Part shown: piece by piece, positions 16,622-25,848 of the stretch
Numbering within the stretch: position 1 is the stretch's first letter
Layout of the letters: every line of letters begins with the position of its first letter
Assembly (NCBI GenBank): GCA_003611955.1
Contig: RAZE01000020.1
Span: 1-64,000, forward strand
DNA length: 64,000 nt
Origin: a bacterium 1XD8-76
GTDB taxonomy: Bacteria; Bacillota; Clostridia; Lachnospirales; Lachnospiraceae
Reading direction: 5' to 3'
Notes under the pieces: model-generated
Told to the model about the DNA's origin: nothing
Databases searched by the model: none
What the model saw: the letters and a program-made list of their open reading frames with translations, nothing else
Program-made: the position numbers and the translations under genes

Positions 16622-19347
16622 CCCTGATTCTGCTCCTTCCTTTTTTTATTTCGTTTTATCCGTATATCATTTTTGATATAGTCAAACACATAGGCTATTT
16701 CACTGACCGGCAAAACAATCCCATAATGACTACAGATTGCATCAAAACTTTCCCTCATGATCTTTATAAAACCGGCCTGCTCCTTCTCAAAATCCGTATC
16801 TCCATATGTCTGGATTTCTGCTTTCGTCACAAGCCGTTCCGTCAGGCAACATATATGAATATATAATCCACTCAACGTCCTTCCGCTGAATCTGCAATTC
16901 ATCCGGTTCTGCATCATCTCCAGTGCTTCCTCTACCATATTTAATAACACATCCGCATTTAATATAGTGAGATACTGCACTACATTTTCCAAAGAAAACC
17001 TCTTCAAAAAATTTGCCTTAAATTTTTCTATCTCCTTTTCATCCATGTACTTCAGAAAAACATCTTCCAAAATCCCCATAGATTTCCGCGATATAATGTC
17101 CTCCAAACCGATATACGGCAATCCGTCCATACCGGAATCGAAACTTCCGATCACGCAGAGCACATTATATTTTTCAAATATTTCATCACTCCTTCCGTTT
17201 TTCGCCAGTCTGTAATAATCAAAAGCCAGCGTCTGAATAGGAAACATCCTCGTAAGACTGCCGTCAAACAGTTTTTTCATTCGTTCTGCCGCCTGAATGC
17301 CTGATTCACTGATAAAAATAATCAATGGTTCTTTCTCCCGGTTTTTAATGATCCGGTATGTCGGTTTCATTTCTTCCGCAACTTCCCTCATTACAACTTC
17401 CATTTCTCCACCGGTTATCATAGCTGTTCCGACCGCAAGCGCCATAGCTGTAGATACATTTGTCAGAATTCCAAGTTTGATGCCGGACACTTCTCCCATA
17501 TAAGCATCTATCTCCGCAAGACTTCCCGTATCGATCAATAAAAATACGTTTTTAATACCTGTCATTTTTCGCAGTCTTTGCTGCAGTGCCAGAACCACCT
17601 GCTCTACCTGGCTTTCAAAAGGCATGTCAATCGCTTCAAATATTTTTTCATTTAAAATCGAATTGACGGAATCGGCTATACTGCTGGCAGTGGAGTAACC
17701 GTGGCATATGATCAATCCGGCATTTTCATTGATGGCAATCTTTTTGCTGTACTGATTTATTTCAAGCATCAGTAAAATTCTGACAGCGAGACTGATATCA
17801 AGATCCAGATTCTCTTTCAGCGTATCCGCAAAATCATCTGCCACAGCAGCCGCTTTTGTAAAACGCTCCCTGATTCCTTTATAAATCACAAGAAGCTCCT
17901 GTCCGTACTGTTTCTCCCACTGCATAATCTGAAAACTGTCCTGTATCTGTTGACAGATCAATTTTGCAATGATCAGTCCCCAATTGACAGAAAGTGTAAT
18001 ATTATATTTTTTCTCAATATAATCAATAACACTTTCCAATACCAGCCGTATTGCTTCCGATCTGACATTTATGCTTCCTCTTTGAAAGACCAGAAAGTTA
18101 TAATATGCTTTTACCTGCGCATACATCTGATTCATATATCTGTTCCAGTTATGATTCTCCTCATATTCCGCTTTCAACAGCACCATATTCTTCAAAAGGT
18201 TCAGATATTGATCCATATTCTCCCCTCGTTTGTATCTGGAGATCGGGATCATACTCTGTTCCTCCCCTGAACCGCCCTCGACCGGCAGCGAAGTGATCAT
18301 TTCCTCCGGTAAATGATATAAAAACACAAGTATTTCTTCGGCATCTGCCCTCTGCATCAGCGCATTGGCACAGCATATGGAAATATCATTTTTCATTTCG
18401 CGAATATTTCCCTTAAAACGGTTTTCCGAAAATGCCTGTAAAACTCTTTGACTGATTTTTATTTCTTTTTTAAAATTTAATGATTCTTTCTGAAAGAAAG
18501 AGATGATCAGCTCCTCTCGTTCTTCCTGTGAACGCTCTTCCAGAGCCGGTATCCTGACTATGATTGGAATATATCGCAGTAATACGCTCAACATAAACTG
18601 ATCCGGTGCCACTGTGGATGTAAAAGCCAACCTTACCCTTTTTTCTCGCGCCTTTTCTATGAGAAGCGGCAGTACTTCCTGCACAGAGGACATAAGACAG
18701 TCTATATTCTCGATCATCATCAGACTGTCCTGTGCTTCTGCCAGCAAGCTTTTCCCGAAACCATCCCCGCTTTCCGCCTCCATCAGCTTTTCCCAAAATA
18801 CAGACGGTTTTTTTTGATAATCATTACAGTCTATACGGACTGCTTTTTTACCTCTTTCGATGATCTCCAGATTTACTGCGTACTCCATCATCAAATCAAG
18901 AAGAAAATGTTTTCCGGTTCCTGCTTCTCCATACAGCAAAATCGGGATTCCAAAATCCGGATAGCCAACTGCCGCACGGCATTGATCAATGCAGTAGCCA
19001 AGGCTTCCTGCATGTCCGACCGCTTTTACAAAATCTCTTTCTTTTTGACAGGTGTAATTCAATGCCATCAGAAGTTCGTCCAGATTCTGATATGTATCTT
19101 CTGTCAGTCTGCATCCATAATTTTTTTCAACAGACGCTCTGTGAAGAAAACCGACCGGCCTGGAATTGATTTTTATCAATTTGTTTTCTTTCACCATCTC
19201 ATTCAGATACTGACTTGCCAGATTTCGGCTTATAAACAACGCATCACTGATACTGCCCGCCGTTTGGAGTATTCTGTTCTGCTTTGAAAATTGTTTACTT
19301 TTCTCTGCAAGGTAGCTTAAAATCTGTTCCTTCGTACTGACTGTCAT
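16618..19347 (-). CDS. LevR-like PRD transcriptional regulator with degenerate AAA+ core
   Basis: A regulator of 909 residues. Order: N-terminal HTH (about 1-60), AAA+ domain (110-340), PRD1 (about 425-530), mannose-type EIIA-like domain with His549 (ICHGYS), and PRD2 (about 790-890) with a conserved YIHICCLTERL His. Known LevR/GfrR proteins activate sigma-54 promoters through a GAFTGA loop. Here Walker A is intact (GEAGTGK, 140-146) but the GAFTGA loop is absent: the expected place (about 183-203) reads MEAESGDGFGKS. Walker B is MMIENID rather than hhhhDE. The PRD1 His position reads VNWG. It heads the operon 19347-12413. It probably senses PTS phosphorylation and regulates without sigma-54. 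Confidence 0.88.
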   Translation of the reverse strand: MTVSTKEQILSYLAEKSKQFSKQNRILQTAGSISDALFISRNLASQYLNEMVKENKLIKINSRPVGFLHRASVEKNYGCRLTEDTYQNLDELLMALNYTCQKERDFVKAVGHAGSLGYCIDQCRAAVGYPDFGIPILLYGEAGTGKHFLLDLMMEYAVNLEIIERGKKAVRIDCNDYQKKPSVFWEKLMEAESGDGFGKSLLAEAQDSLMMIENIDCLMSSVQEVLPLLIEKAREKRVRLAFTSTVAPDQFMLSVLLRYIPIIVRIPALEERSQEEREELIISFFQKESLNFKKEIKISQRVLQAFSENRFKGNIREMKNDISICCANALMQRADAEEILVFLYHLPEEMITSLPVEGGSGEEQSMIPISRYKRGENMDQYLNLLKNMVLLKAEYEENHNWNRYMNQMYAQVKAYYNFLVFQRGSINVRSEAIRLVLESVIDYIEKKYNITLSVNWGLIIAKLICQQIQDSFQIMQWEKQYGQELLVIYKGIRERFTKAAAVADDFADTLKENLDLDISLAVRILLMLEINQYSKKIAINENAGLIICHGYSTASSIADSVNSILNEKIFEAIDMPFESQVEQVVLALQQRLRKMTGIKNVFLLIDTGSLAEIDAYMGEVSGIKLGILTNVSTAMALAVGTAMITGGEMEVVMREVAEEMKPTYRIIKNREKEPLIIFISESGIQAAERMKKLFDGSLTRMFPIQTLAFDYYRLAKNGRSDEIFEKYNVLCVIGSFDSGMDGLPYIGLEDIISRKSMGILEDVFLKYMDEKEIEKFKANFLKRFSLENVVQYLTILNADVLLNMVEEALEMMQNRMNCRFSGRTLSGLYIHICCLTERLVTKAEIQTYGDTDFEKEQAGFIKIMRESFDAICSHYGIVLPVSEIAYVFDYIKNDIRIKRNKKRKEQNQG

Positions 19348-19397
19348 GGAAACACCTCTCCTGTTGAAAACAAACCTCTTGTTGTTCTCTGAAATTC

Positions 19398-19426
19398 ATT
19401 TTATCTGAACTGTCCGACTTTGAAAA
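19398..19426 (-). promoter_or_regulatory. Candidate promoter of the LevR/PTS operon
   Basis: On the minus strand TTTTCA (19421-19426), 17-base spacer, TAAAAT (19398-19403). No TGGCAC-N5-TTGC sigma-54 element was found in the 220-base spacer. A ten-base palindrome CGATATATCG lies upstream at 19474-19483. Confidence 0.42.
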
Positions 19427-19531
19427 CCCGTTTGACAGGCTTTCGACATTACAGTATCACTCCCGCCACACCGCGATATATCGTGCTCTTTTCTCGACAT
19501 CTTCCTCGACACTTTGCTGTCATATGCATAT

Positions 19532-19565
19532 AAAAAAAGCACTCTGTCCTCACAGAATGCTTTTT
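19532..19565. terminator. Bidirectional intrinsic terminator after the DMT transporter
   Basis: On the minus strand AGCATTCTGT, loop GAGG, ACAGAGTGCT, then seven T; on the plus strand five T follow. It differs from the terminator at 10854-10883 by a single loop base. It ends the long operon that starts at 27147. Confidence 0.9.
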
Positions 19566-19570
19566 CCCGT

Positions 19571-20413
19571 TCATCCCTGCCGCTCCTCCTTCGCCTCGAA
19601 CCATATCTCGTAGACGATCGCCCCGACCATCAGCACCGCCGCCGGCCAGGTGCCCGCCCTCTCCCGGAACAGGAGAAACGCCCAGACGGGTGCCATGATC
19701 ACCTCCGACATGGCGATCAGGTTGGCATTTAACGCCGTCGTCATCCGACACCCGATGGTGTACGTAACACCCGCCAACCCGATGCAGAGCACGCCGGACA
19801 GAAGCACCAGCCCCGTCTGTTTCCAGTCATACTCCTGTCTCACAAACAGCCCCGTGTAGCTGAGGCAGACCACGATACAGATGATATGGGACAGCACATG
19901 GGCCACCACCGCGTCGTTCTCCGGCTTGGCGCACAGGTAAAACTCCCCCGCAAAGCAGATGCCCGACAACACCGCCAACGCGTTCCCGAACATATTCCGC
20001 ATCGTCAGCTCCCCGGCAAAAAACAGAAGCAGTGCCAGAAAACACACGCCCACCGCCAAAAGCTGCTGCCTCTTTAACTTTCTCTTCTGGAAGATCCGAT
20101 AGTACAATACCACAAATATGGGCGACGAGTACTGCAGCACGATGGTGTTCGTCACCGTGGTGTGCTTGTTCGCCACCATAAAGCAGATATGCATCACCGC
20201 GATCACAACCCCGGTCCAGACTGCTAACGGCGTCACGCGCCAGACATGCTTCCGGTTATAGATCAGCAACACCAAAGCCGCCATAATCGAGGAGATCCCC
20301 GTCACCGTCAGGGCGTTGTAAGAGACCGCCTTCGTGATAATTCCCACAAAACTCCACAAAAAAGCAGTCCCCAGAATCAGGAGGTTGCCTTTATACTGTA
20401 CATTCTTTTTCAT
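19571..20413 (-). CDS. EamA/DMT family transporter
   Basis: A membrane protein of 280 residues with about ten helices in two five-helix EamA repeats, beginning GTAFLWSFVGIITK, and the second-repeat motif NLIAMSEVIMAPVWAFLLFRE near the C-terminus. Such proteins export or import small metabolites such as amino acids. It lies 44 bases downstream of the HAD gene with only a T-poor hairpin between, so it probably belongs to the PTS/deglycase operon. Exporting the amino acid released by a deglycase is an attractive but unproven role. Confidence 0.87.
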   Translation of the reverse strand: MKKNVQYKGNLLILGTAFLWSFVGIITKAVSYNALTVTGISSIMAALVLLIYNRKHVWRVTPLAVWTGVVIAVMHICFMVANKHTTVTNTIVLQYSSPIFVVLYYRIFQKRKLKRQQLLAVGVCFLALLLFFAGELTMRNMFGNALAVLSGICFAGEFYLCAKPENDAVVAHVLSHIICIVVCLSYTGLFVRQEYDWKQTGLVLLSGVLCIGLAGVTYTIGCRMTTALNANLIAMSEVIMAPVWAFLLFRERAGTWPAAVLMVGAIVYEIWFEAKEERQG

Positions 20414-20447
20414 AATAACTCCTCTTTTATCCTCTTATCCCAAACAG

Positions 20448-20469
20448 GCGCAGCTTTTATACGCTGCGC
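20448..20469 (-). other. Intercistronic hairpin between HAD and DMT genes
   Basis: GCGCAGC (20463-20469 read on minus) pairs perfectly with GCTGCGC over an eight-base loop spanning the HAD stop codon. The following sequence is CTGTTTG, too T-poor for a strong terminator; partial attenuation is possible. Confidence 0.45.
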
Positions 20470-21143
20470 CCGCCAGCTCCGGCGATCCCCGGGACCTCCG
20501 CCAGAGAATCGATCTGCAGATCGGCCGGACTCTGGTCAAAAGAAAACCTTTTATCCCTAAGCGCCGCCACGAGAGCGCCGCTGGCCGCCCCCGCCGCCAC
20601 GCCGTAGGTGGAATCTTCCACCACCAGACATTCCTCCGGCCTCGCGCCAAGCCTCTCAAAAGTACACAGATATATCTCGGGATCGGGCTTTCCGTTTACA
20701 AAAGATTCCCCACTGACAATACTGTCAAAATAGTCCGCGATCCCGCACTCTTTTAACACCTGACGGATATTGGACAGAGAGCTGCTGCTCGCCAGAGCGA
20801 TCTTCATCCCCATCTCCCGCAGCGTCTGCAGCATACCGGGCACCTCAGGGCGCATGATGCTGTGGTAATCCACATGGCATTCGCTGTTCACCCGATCAAG
20901 CAGCTTTTCAAACTCCGGATCCTCCTCCATGTGGAGCAGATCCGCCATAAATGTCCTGTACTCTTTGCTCCGCATCCCCACCGTGGGGTACATGGCTTCT
21001 TCCGTCACCTGCGGATGATCCATCTCAAGCATTTTCACCGTATGCCGCAGATAGATCGGTTCGCTGTCGATCAGCACGCCGTCCATGTCGAAGGCAACTG
21101 CCCTTATGATTCGTTCCGTCCTCTCCTGATTCATATCCCTCAA
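20457..21143 (-). CDS. HAD hydrolase, beta-phosphoglucomutase-like
   Basis: A HAD protein of 228 residues: motif I AFDMDGVLIDSE, a helical cap, motif II ASSSS, motif III GKPDPEIY, motif IV VVEDSTYG. It is the same subfamily as the protein at 12413, and both end a PTS/deglycase gene set. The longest in-frame start is a TTG overlapping the IIA stop; an ATG three codons later (21134) is the other candidate. Confidence 0.83.
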   Translation of the reverse strand: MRDMNQERTERIIRAVAFDMDGVLIDSEPIYLRHTVKMLEMDHPQVTEEAMYPTVGMRSKEYRTFMADLLHMEEDPEFEKLLDRVNSECHVDYHSIMRPEVPGMLQTLREMGMKIALASSSSLSNIRQVLKECGIADYFDSIVSGESFVNGKPDPEIYLCTFERLGARPEECLVVEDSTYGVAAGAASGALVAALRDKRFSFDQSPADLQIDSLAEVPGIAGAGGRSV

Positions 21144-21583
21144 ATCCCGTCCTCGTCTGTCATTTCTTCTGCGGCAGGAATATCCAGCACAAATTTCCCC
21201 ATGCTCTCCCTGGCATTTTCTATCAATTCTTCCACCAGTTTATCCGGATCTTCCGGATCCACACCGGTTATATTGCACATGCAGGCTTCCATCAGGAGCG
21301 CACTGTTGATCCCCCCGATCACCCTGACTTTCGGATTTGACACGCTGAGTGTCGCCGCACAGTTATAGGGTGTACCGCCGATCAGATCCGTCAGGATCAA
21401 TATCACCGAACAGGACGCATCCGCCTCGATCTGCGCCTTCAGCTTTTCACTCAGCTCCTCCGGCGTCATCCCTTCCATAAAATCCATCGCCACAAGTTCG
21501 GTATCCGCACCTGCCAGCATCTTTACATTCTTTTCCATTCCGGCCGCAAAACCGCCGTGTCCCGTAACAATAATTCCTACCAT
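21140..21583 (-). CDS. PTS mannose/fructose/sorbose family EIIA (second set)
   Basis: A IIA subunit of 147 residues with IIVTGHGGFA carrying the phospho-acceptor His9 and LTDLIGGTPYN as second motif. The ATG at 21583 follows AAGGAG by eight bases; the open frame extends upstream into deoC but without a ribosome site. It is encoded apart from its IIB, IIC and IID partners (25063-27147) by five genes of the same operon, unlike the compact first set. Confidence 0.92.
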   Translation of the reverse strand: MVGIIVTGHGGFAAGMEKNVKMLAGADTELVAMDFMEGMTPEELSEKLKAQIEADASCSVILILTDLIGGTPYNCAATLSVSNPKVRVIGGINSALLMEACMCNITGVDPEDPDKLVEELIENARESMGKFVLDIPAAEEMTDEDGI

Positions 21584-21587
21584 AATC

Positions 21588-22292
21588 TCACTCCTTATCC
21601 TCAAACTTCCGCGCGTTCTCAAACTGTCTCAAAATCTCTATGCCAAAGCTGGTTCCGATCCGCTCGGCTCCCGCGTCGATGACGGCGCTGCACATCTCCC
21701 AGTCGCGGATCCCTCCGGCGGCTTTCACTTTCACGCTCTCACCCACCACGCTCTTCATGAGTGCCACATCCTCTATCGCGGCTCCGCCGGTGCCGAAACC
21801 GGTACTCGTCTTGATAAAATCCGGCTTCACCTCCCGCGCAATCTCCGCCGCCAGGCGTATCTCATCCTTTGTCAGATAACAGTTTTCAAAGATCACTTTG
21901 ATCAGCACATCTCTGCTCTTACAAAGATCCGTAATACGCCGCATCTCCTCCTCGATATACGCCGTATTACCCATTTTCAGTTCCCCGATATTCAGTACAT
22001 AGTCTATCTCATCCGCCCCGTCCTCGATGGCTTTTTTTGTCTCGAACAGTTTGGTCTCCAGCGCCGTCTGACCAAGCGGAAAAGAGATGGCGGCTCCCAC
22101 ATGCACGCCCGTGCCGGCCAGCAGTTTCTTACAGTAGGCGACCGGAGAAGAGTTGATCGCCACCATGGCAAAACGATGCTTTGCCGCTTCCTGACAGAGC
22201 CTGTCAAAATCCGTGTGCACCGCATAGGCCTTGAGAAATGTATGATCTATCATCCCCGCCAGCTGCTCTCTCGTAATCGTCTTACTGTTCAT
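21588..22292 (-). CDS. deoC: Deoxyribose-phosphate aldolase family protein
   Basis: A class I aldolase of 234 residues, a normal length for DeoC. The Schiff-base Lys is seen in PDFIKTSTGFG and the second catalytic Lys in VKVKAAGGIRD. Known DeoC cleaves 2-deoxyribose-5-phosphate to acetaldehyde and glyceraldehyde-3-phosphate. No other deoxynucleoside genes are here; it lies inside the PTS/deglycase operon, so it may act on a different phosphosugar. Family assignment is firm, in vivo substrate is not. Confidence 0.85.
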   Translation of the reverse strand: MNSKTITREQLAGMIDHTFLKAYAVHTDFDRLCQEAAKHRFAMVAINSSPVAYCKKLLAGTGVHVGAAISFPLGQTALETKLFETKKAIEDGADEIDYVLNIGELKMGNTAYIEEEMRRITDLCKSRDVLIKVIFENCYLTKDEIRLAAEIAREVKPDFIKTSTGFGTGGAAIEDVALMKSVVGESVKVKAAGGIRDWEMCSAVIDAGAERIGTSFGIEILRQFENARKFEDKE

Positions 22293-22316
22293 ATCCGTTT
22301 TCCTTTCTCTGCCGCG

Positions 22317-23069
22317 CTATTTATTTACCACGCCAAACTCAAATTTCTGTACCATTCCGTCCAGATACTCTCTGCTGTAATCCACCGGACGGTCGTTCTG
22401 ATCGACGGCCACATTGGTAACATATAAGACCGGAGAGCCGCGCTTCACACCGAAAAGCTCAGCGAACTCTTTCTCCGCGATCTGTGCCCGGATCGTACGC
22501 TTTGCCCGCGTCACCTTCACGTGATAATCTCTCTCAAATACGTCGTACAGGGAATTTTCTGCCAGATCATACTTGTCGATCCCCGGAAAAATGGATTCCG
22601 GTATATAATTGTCCACCAGCACAAACGGCTTTTCTTCCGCATAGCGCATACGCCTGATGTGCAGGCATCGCTCATCCAGACCAATATTCAATTTGGACGC
22701 CAGCGTGAGATCTCCCGACACCCACTCCTGACGGACCATCTTTGTATAATGAGGTTTCCCCAGTATGGCCATCTCTTTCGCAAAGCTCAGTTGCGCATCT
22801 ATAAACCGCCCGCGGTTATCCGAGAGACGCACAAAAGTGCCTTTCCCCCGCATCCGCTCCACGTAACCCTCCGCGATCAGTTCACTGTACGCCTGTCTGG
22901 CCACCGGTCTGGATATCCCCAGCTGGTCGCACAGTTCCTCCTCCGTCGGCAGTTTGGTTCCCTCCGGAATCTTTCCGTTGGTAATCGCCTCCAGCAGCGC
23001 CCTGCGCAGCTGCTCATATAACGGCATGGGGCTTGATTTATCCAGATACAATCCGCCTAATCCTGTCAT
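22317..23069 (-). CDS. GntR family regulator with UTRA ligand domain
   Basis: A regulator of 250 residues: N-terminal winged helix (about 12-78, LPTEEELCDQLGISRPVARQ) and a C-terminal UTRA domain (about 95-245) that binds phosphosugar-type effectors in FrlR, NagR and similar repressors. It lies within the second PTS operon between the kinase and deoC. The palindromes at 27196-27228 over the two divergent promoters are its likely operators. Confidence 0.92.
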   Translation of the reverse strand: MTGLGGLYLDKSSPMPLYEQLRRALLEAITNGKIPEGTKLPTEEELCDQLGISRPVARQAYSELIAEGYVERMRGKGTFVRLSDNRGRFIDAQLSFAKEMAILGKPHYTKMVRQEWVSGDLTLASKLNIGLDERCLHIRRMRYAEEKPFVLVDNYIPESIFPGIDKYDLAENSLYDVFERDYHVKVTRAKRTIRAQIAEKEFAELFGVKRGSPVLYVTNVAVDQNDRPVDYSREYLDGMVQKFEFGVVNK

Positions 23070-23094
23070 GTCGTTTCCCCCGTCTCTCTTATTT

Positions 23095-23958
23095 TTAATC
23101 CACAGGAGATACCTTCGCCTTCACACCGAATCCGCCCTGCTGCATACAGTTTTTCGCCGACGCTTCCTGTCCTGCCTGCAGTGCCGCTGATAGAGCTTCC
23201 TCCGGCATCAGCCTGTTCTTCTGCCAGCCCAACTGCATCAACGTATTCAGAAAAGCCGCCAGGAAAGAATCTCCTGCTCCCATTGTGTCACTCGGAATCA
23301 CTTTTTGAATACCTTTTTTCATAATCTGTCCCCCCGCCGAGAGAAGCTGCCCCTCCGCGCCGATCGTCGCCAGCACATGCACCACTCCCCGCTCGTGCAG
23401 AGGCCGGCAGAACTCTTTAAACTCCGCCTCCTCCATCGGTCTGCAGGAAAACATCGCCAGATCAATGTGCCCGCACACCTGATCGTAGTACTCCTTTGTG
23501 CGGTACTTCTCCTTTTCGCCGAAATCATAGACAAACACAGACGGCAACTCCTGCACCTTCCGCATCTGCTCCGGCATCTTGGCATTGCAGCTGCAGGCGA
23601 TCAGATCCGCCTCCGCGAGATGCCTCAGATCTTCCTCCTCCAGCTGTATCGGTCCCGTCCAGTCAGGCCCCGTCACAACGCTCACAAAGGACCTTTCCCC
23701 GTCCGTCACCTCATAATTGCACACCTTCGTCGTCTTTCCGGCCAGAACCGGACAATGGTCATGCGCCACATGAAAATCATCTAACGCTTTCACGATCACT
23801 TCGGCGTAAGCGTCGGCGCCGAGATTTCCGAAATACTCCGACTCCGCCCCCTGCCTGGCCGCGTGTACCGCCACGTTCACCGCATTCCCGCCCGGAAAAC
23901 ATTCCCCGGTGTTCTGATAATAGTCAATAACATTGTCCCCTAACGCGATCACTTTCAT
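23095..23958 (-). CDS. PfkB family sugar kinase, FrlD-like
   Basis: A ribokinase-fold kinase of 287 residues. FPGGNAVNVAVHAARQG (about 22-38) is the PfkB signature 1 region, and SDTMGAGDSFLAAF is signature 2 with the catalytic Asp. Its closest named relative by pattern is FrlD, fructoselysine 6-kinase. It directly follows an FrlB-like gene, as frlB-frlD do, yet uptake here is by PTS, which already phosphorylates. It may therefore phosphorylate a second position or a related non-PTS substrate. The ATG follows the SIS stop immediately. Confidence 0.87.
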   Translation of the reverse strand: MKVIALGDNVIDYYQNTGECFPGGNAVNVAVHAARQGAESEYFGNLGADAYAEVIVKALDDFHVAHDHCPVLAGKTTKVCNYEVTDGERSFVSVVTGPDWTGPIQLEEEDLRHLAEADLIACSCNAKMPEQMRKVQELPSVFVYDFGEKEKYRTKEYYDQVCGHIDLAMFSCRPMEEAEFKEFCRPLHERGVVHVLATIGAEGQLLSAGGQIMKKGIQKVIPSDTMGAGDSFLAAFLNTLMQLGWQKNRLMPEEALSAALQAGQEASAKNCMQQGGFGVKAKVSPVD

Positions 23959-23959
23959 A

Positions 23960-24964
23960 TCAATAATTCTCTTTCCGATAATAACGGCGGATATCCAGGG
24001 AATGCCCTGTTATCTGCTCTATATTTTTGCTGATACGCTGCAGCACCGCCGCCATGACAACAGGGCTTAACCACCTGCGGAACTTTTGGCTGATACCCGG
24101 AAGTTCATACTCCGCACAGTCAAAACAGTTCAGTTTCTTCGTGTGCTGCACCGCGAAGTCTCTCACCCGCTCATCCAGCTCTCTGGTAGGTCCCTCTGTC
24201 AAAAGCAGGGTCATGCACACATCGTCCTCCAACAGCTCCAACGTCCCGTGGAAAAACTCCGGACTGGAAACGCTCTTTGTGCGGATCCACTGGCTCTCCT
24301 CCAGCACACACATACTGTAGCTGTAAGCCGTCGGCCAGAGATCGCCGCTGCCCACCCAGATATTGTAGGGCTCCTTGCAGTAATCCTCCGCATACTTCCT
24401 GCACTTCTCATCCGCCTGCTTCCGCACCTGTGCGAGGGCGTAGGCGAGCCCTTTCAGTTCTTCTGCAAATTCCGGATAGTCTTCAAAATCGCCGTTTCGA
24501 TATAAGATCCTGCCGATCAGGAGATACAGAACCAGCTCCTGAGGCCGTCCCTCCCCGTACACCACCGTGTCGTCGCTGATACTCTCCAGAACGGAATCCG
24601 GTTTTCCCACGATCGAAACGAGCCGCACGCCCTGTTCTTTCAGCCACTTCGCCGCCTTCACCGTCTCCGCCGTATCGCCGGATTTGGAGGTCAGAAAGGC
24701 AACTGTCTTCTCCGTGATCCGGTTGCAGCCGCCGAGCATCAGATCCGCGGAGATCACATTTTCCACGGGCAGCTTCGACTCGTGCCGGATATAAAAGGGA
24801 AACGGATCCAACATCGCCTGGCTTCCGCCGCTGCTCGTGAACAACAGCAGGTCAAACCCTTTATCCACGATGGAATCCGCGATCGCTTCAATCTTTTCTC
24901 TCTGTCTGTAAATGATATCGCCGTTCGCGACGATCTGTTCTTCATCAAAATTAACCATTTTCAT
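23960..24964 (-). CDS. SIS-domain protein, FrlB-like deglycase (second set)
   Basis: A two-SIS-domain protein of 334 residues: FTSSGGSQAM glycine/serine loop, LTSKSGDTAETV phosphosugar motif, SSPEFFHGTLELL active-site block and C-terminal DIRRYYRKENY. It is clearly paralogous to the protein at 13066 (same blocks in the same order). The ATG at 24964 is eight bases after AGGAGG; an ATG seven codons upstream lacks a site. Probably cleaves a 6-phosphorylated sugar-amine imported by the adjacent PTS. Confidence 0.83.
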   Translation of the reverse strand: MKMVNFDEEQIVANGDIIYRQREKIEAIADSIVDKGFDLLLFTSSGGSQAMLDPFPFYIRHESKLPVENVISADLMLGGCNRITEKTVAFLTSKSGDTAETVKAAKWLKEQGVRLVSIVGKPDSVLESISDDTVVYGEGRPQELVLYLLIGRILYRNGDFEDYPEFAEELKGLAYALAQVRKQADEKCRKYAEDYCKEPYNIWVGSGDLWPTAYSYSMCVLEESQWIRTKSVSSPEFFHGTLELLEDDVCMTLLLTEGPTRELDERVRDFAVQHTKKLNCFDCAEYELPGISQKFRRWLSPVVMAAVLQRISKNIEQITGHSLDIRRYYRKENY

Positions 24965-25062
24965 AATAATTGCCTCCTTTATCAATTTCTGCGCTCCGCT
25001 CTCTCTTTTCGGTCGCTCGGAGCGCAGTAAGTTGGGAATGTTAACTCATTTTCTCTCCTGCC

Positions 25063-25848
25063 TTACATAATACCAAAGAAGGAAAGCAGAATAGACACTG
25101 CGATAACCAATAAGATCAGTTTGATCGTATTGACATTCTTTTTCTTAAACAGCCAGTAGAGTAAAAATACAAATCCGAGAGGCAGTATGTTCGGCATAAT
25201 GGAATCAAAGATTCCCTGAATGGAAACGCCGCCGACTACGACCAGGCTCTCCGGGAACGCAAAGCTTACGTAACTCGGGATCAGGCCGCCCACTACCATA
25301 ACGCCCAGGATGCCTGCTGCCTTTGTCAGTGCCGCAGCATTGTCGCCGATAAACTTGATGGAGCTCACACCGGCTTTGTAACCCAGATCCACGAACCAGA
25401 TACGGCTCAGTATCGCCGTAACAGCCCAGAACAGGATGTAGAGGATCGGGCCGAGCACACTGTTCTGGCTCGCCAGGGAACAGCAGATCGATGCGATGAT
25501 CGGCATCGCCGTATACCACCAGATCGCGTCGCCCAGTCCCGCCAGAGGTCCGAACAGACCGGTTTTTAAACCGTGGATCAGGCTTCTCTCCTGTCCTCTC
25601 TCCTCCATGGAGACGATCAGGCCCTGTAAAATAGCCGCCATATGGGGCTCCGTGTTGATAAAGTCGAGGTTGTTGGCCATCGCCTCGGCCATCTCTTTGT
25701 TGTCATCGCCGTGGATCTTACGGAAACATTTTGTCATGCCCCAGCAGAAACCCACAGCCTGCATACGCTCAAAACTGAAACAGCACTGCTCCGCCATGGA
25801 GCGCCACGCCATATTGTGCAGATCTTTTTTTGTAATTTTAGATTCCAT
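25063..25848 (-). CDS. PTS mannose/fructose/sorbose family EIID (second set)
   Basis: A IID subunit of 261 residues with the GLFGPLAGLGDAIWW motif and C-terminal helices. GGAG lies nine bases before the ATG at 25848, which overlaps the IIC gene by 11 bases. Cys-rich N-terminal segment (EQCCFSFERM) differs from the first-set IID, indicating separate lineages rather than a recent duplication. Confidence 0.93.
   Translation of the reverse strand: MESKITKKDLHNMAWRSMAEQCCFSFERMQAVGFCWGMTKCFRKIHGDDNKEMAEAMANNLDFINTEPHMAAILQGLIVSMEERGQERSLIHGLKTGLFGPLAGLGDAIWWYTAMPIIASICCSLASQNSVLGPILYILFWAVTAILSRIWFVDLGYKAGVSSIKFIGDNAAALTKAAGILGVMVVGGLIPSYVSFAFPESLVVVGGVSIQGIFDSIMPNILPLGFVFLLYWLFKKKNVNTIKLILLVIAVSILLSFFGIM

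Noticed and set aside
19348-19531. Sigma-54 promoter for the LevR/PTS operon
   Set aside because: No TGGCAC-N5-TTGC or close variant on the minus strand of this spacer.
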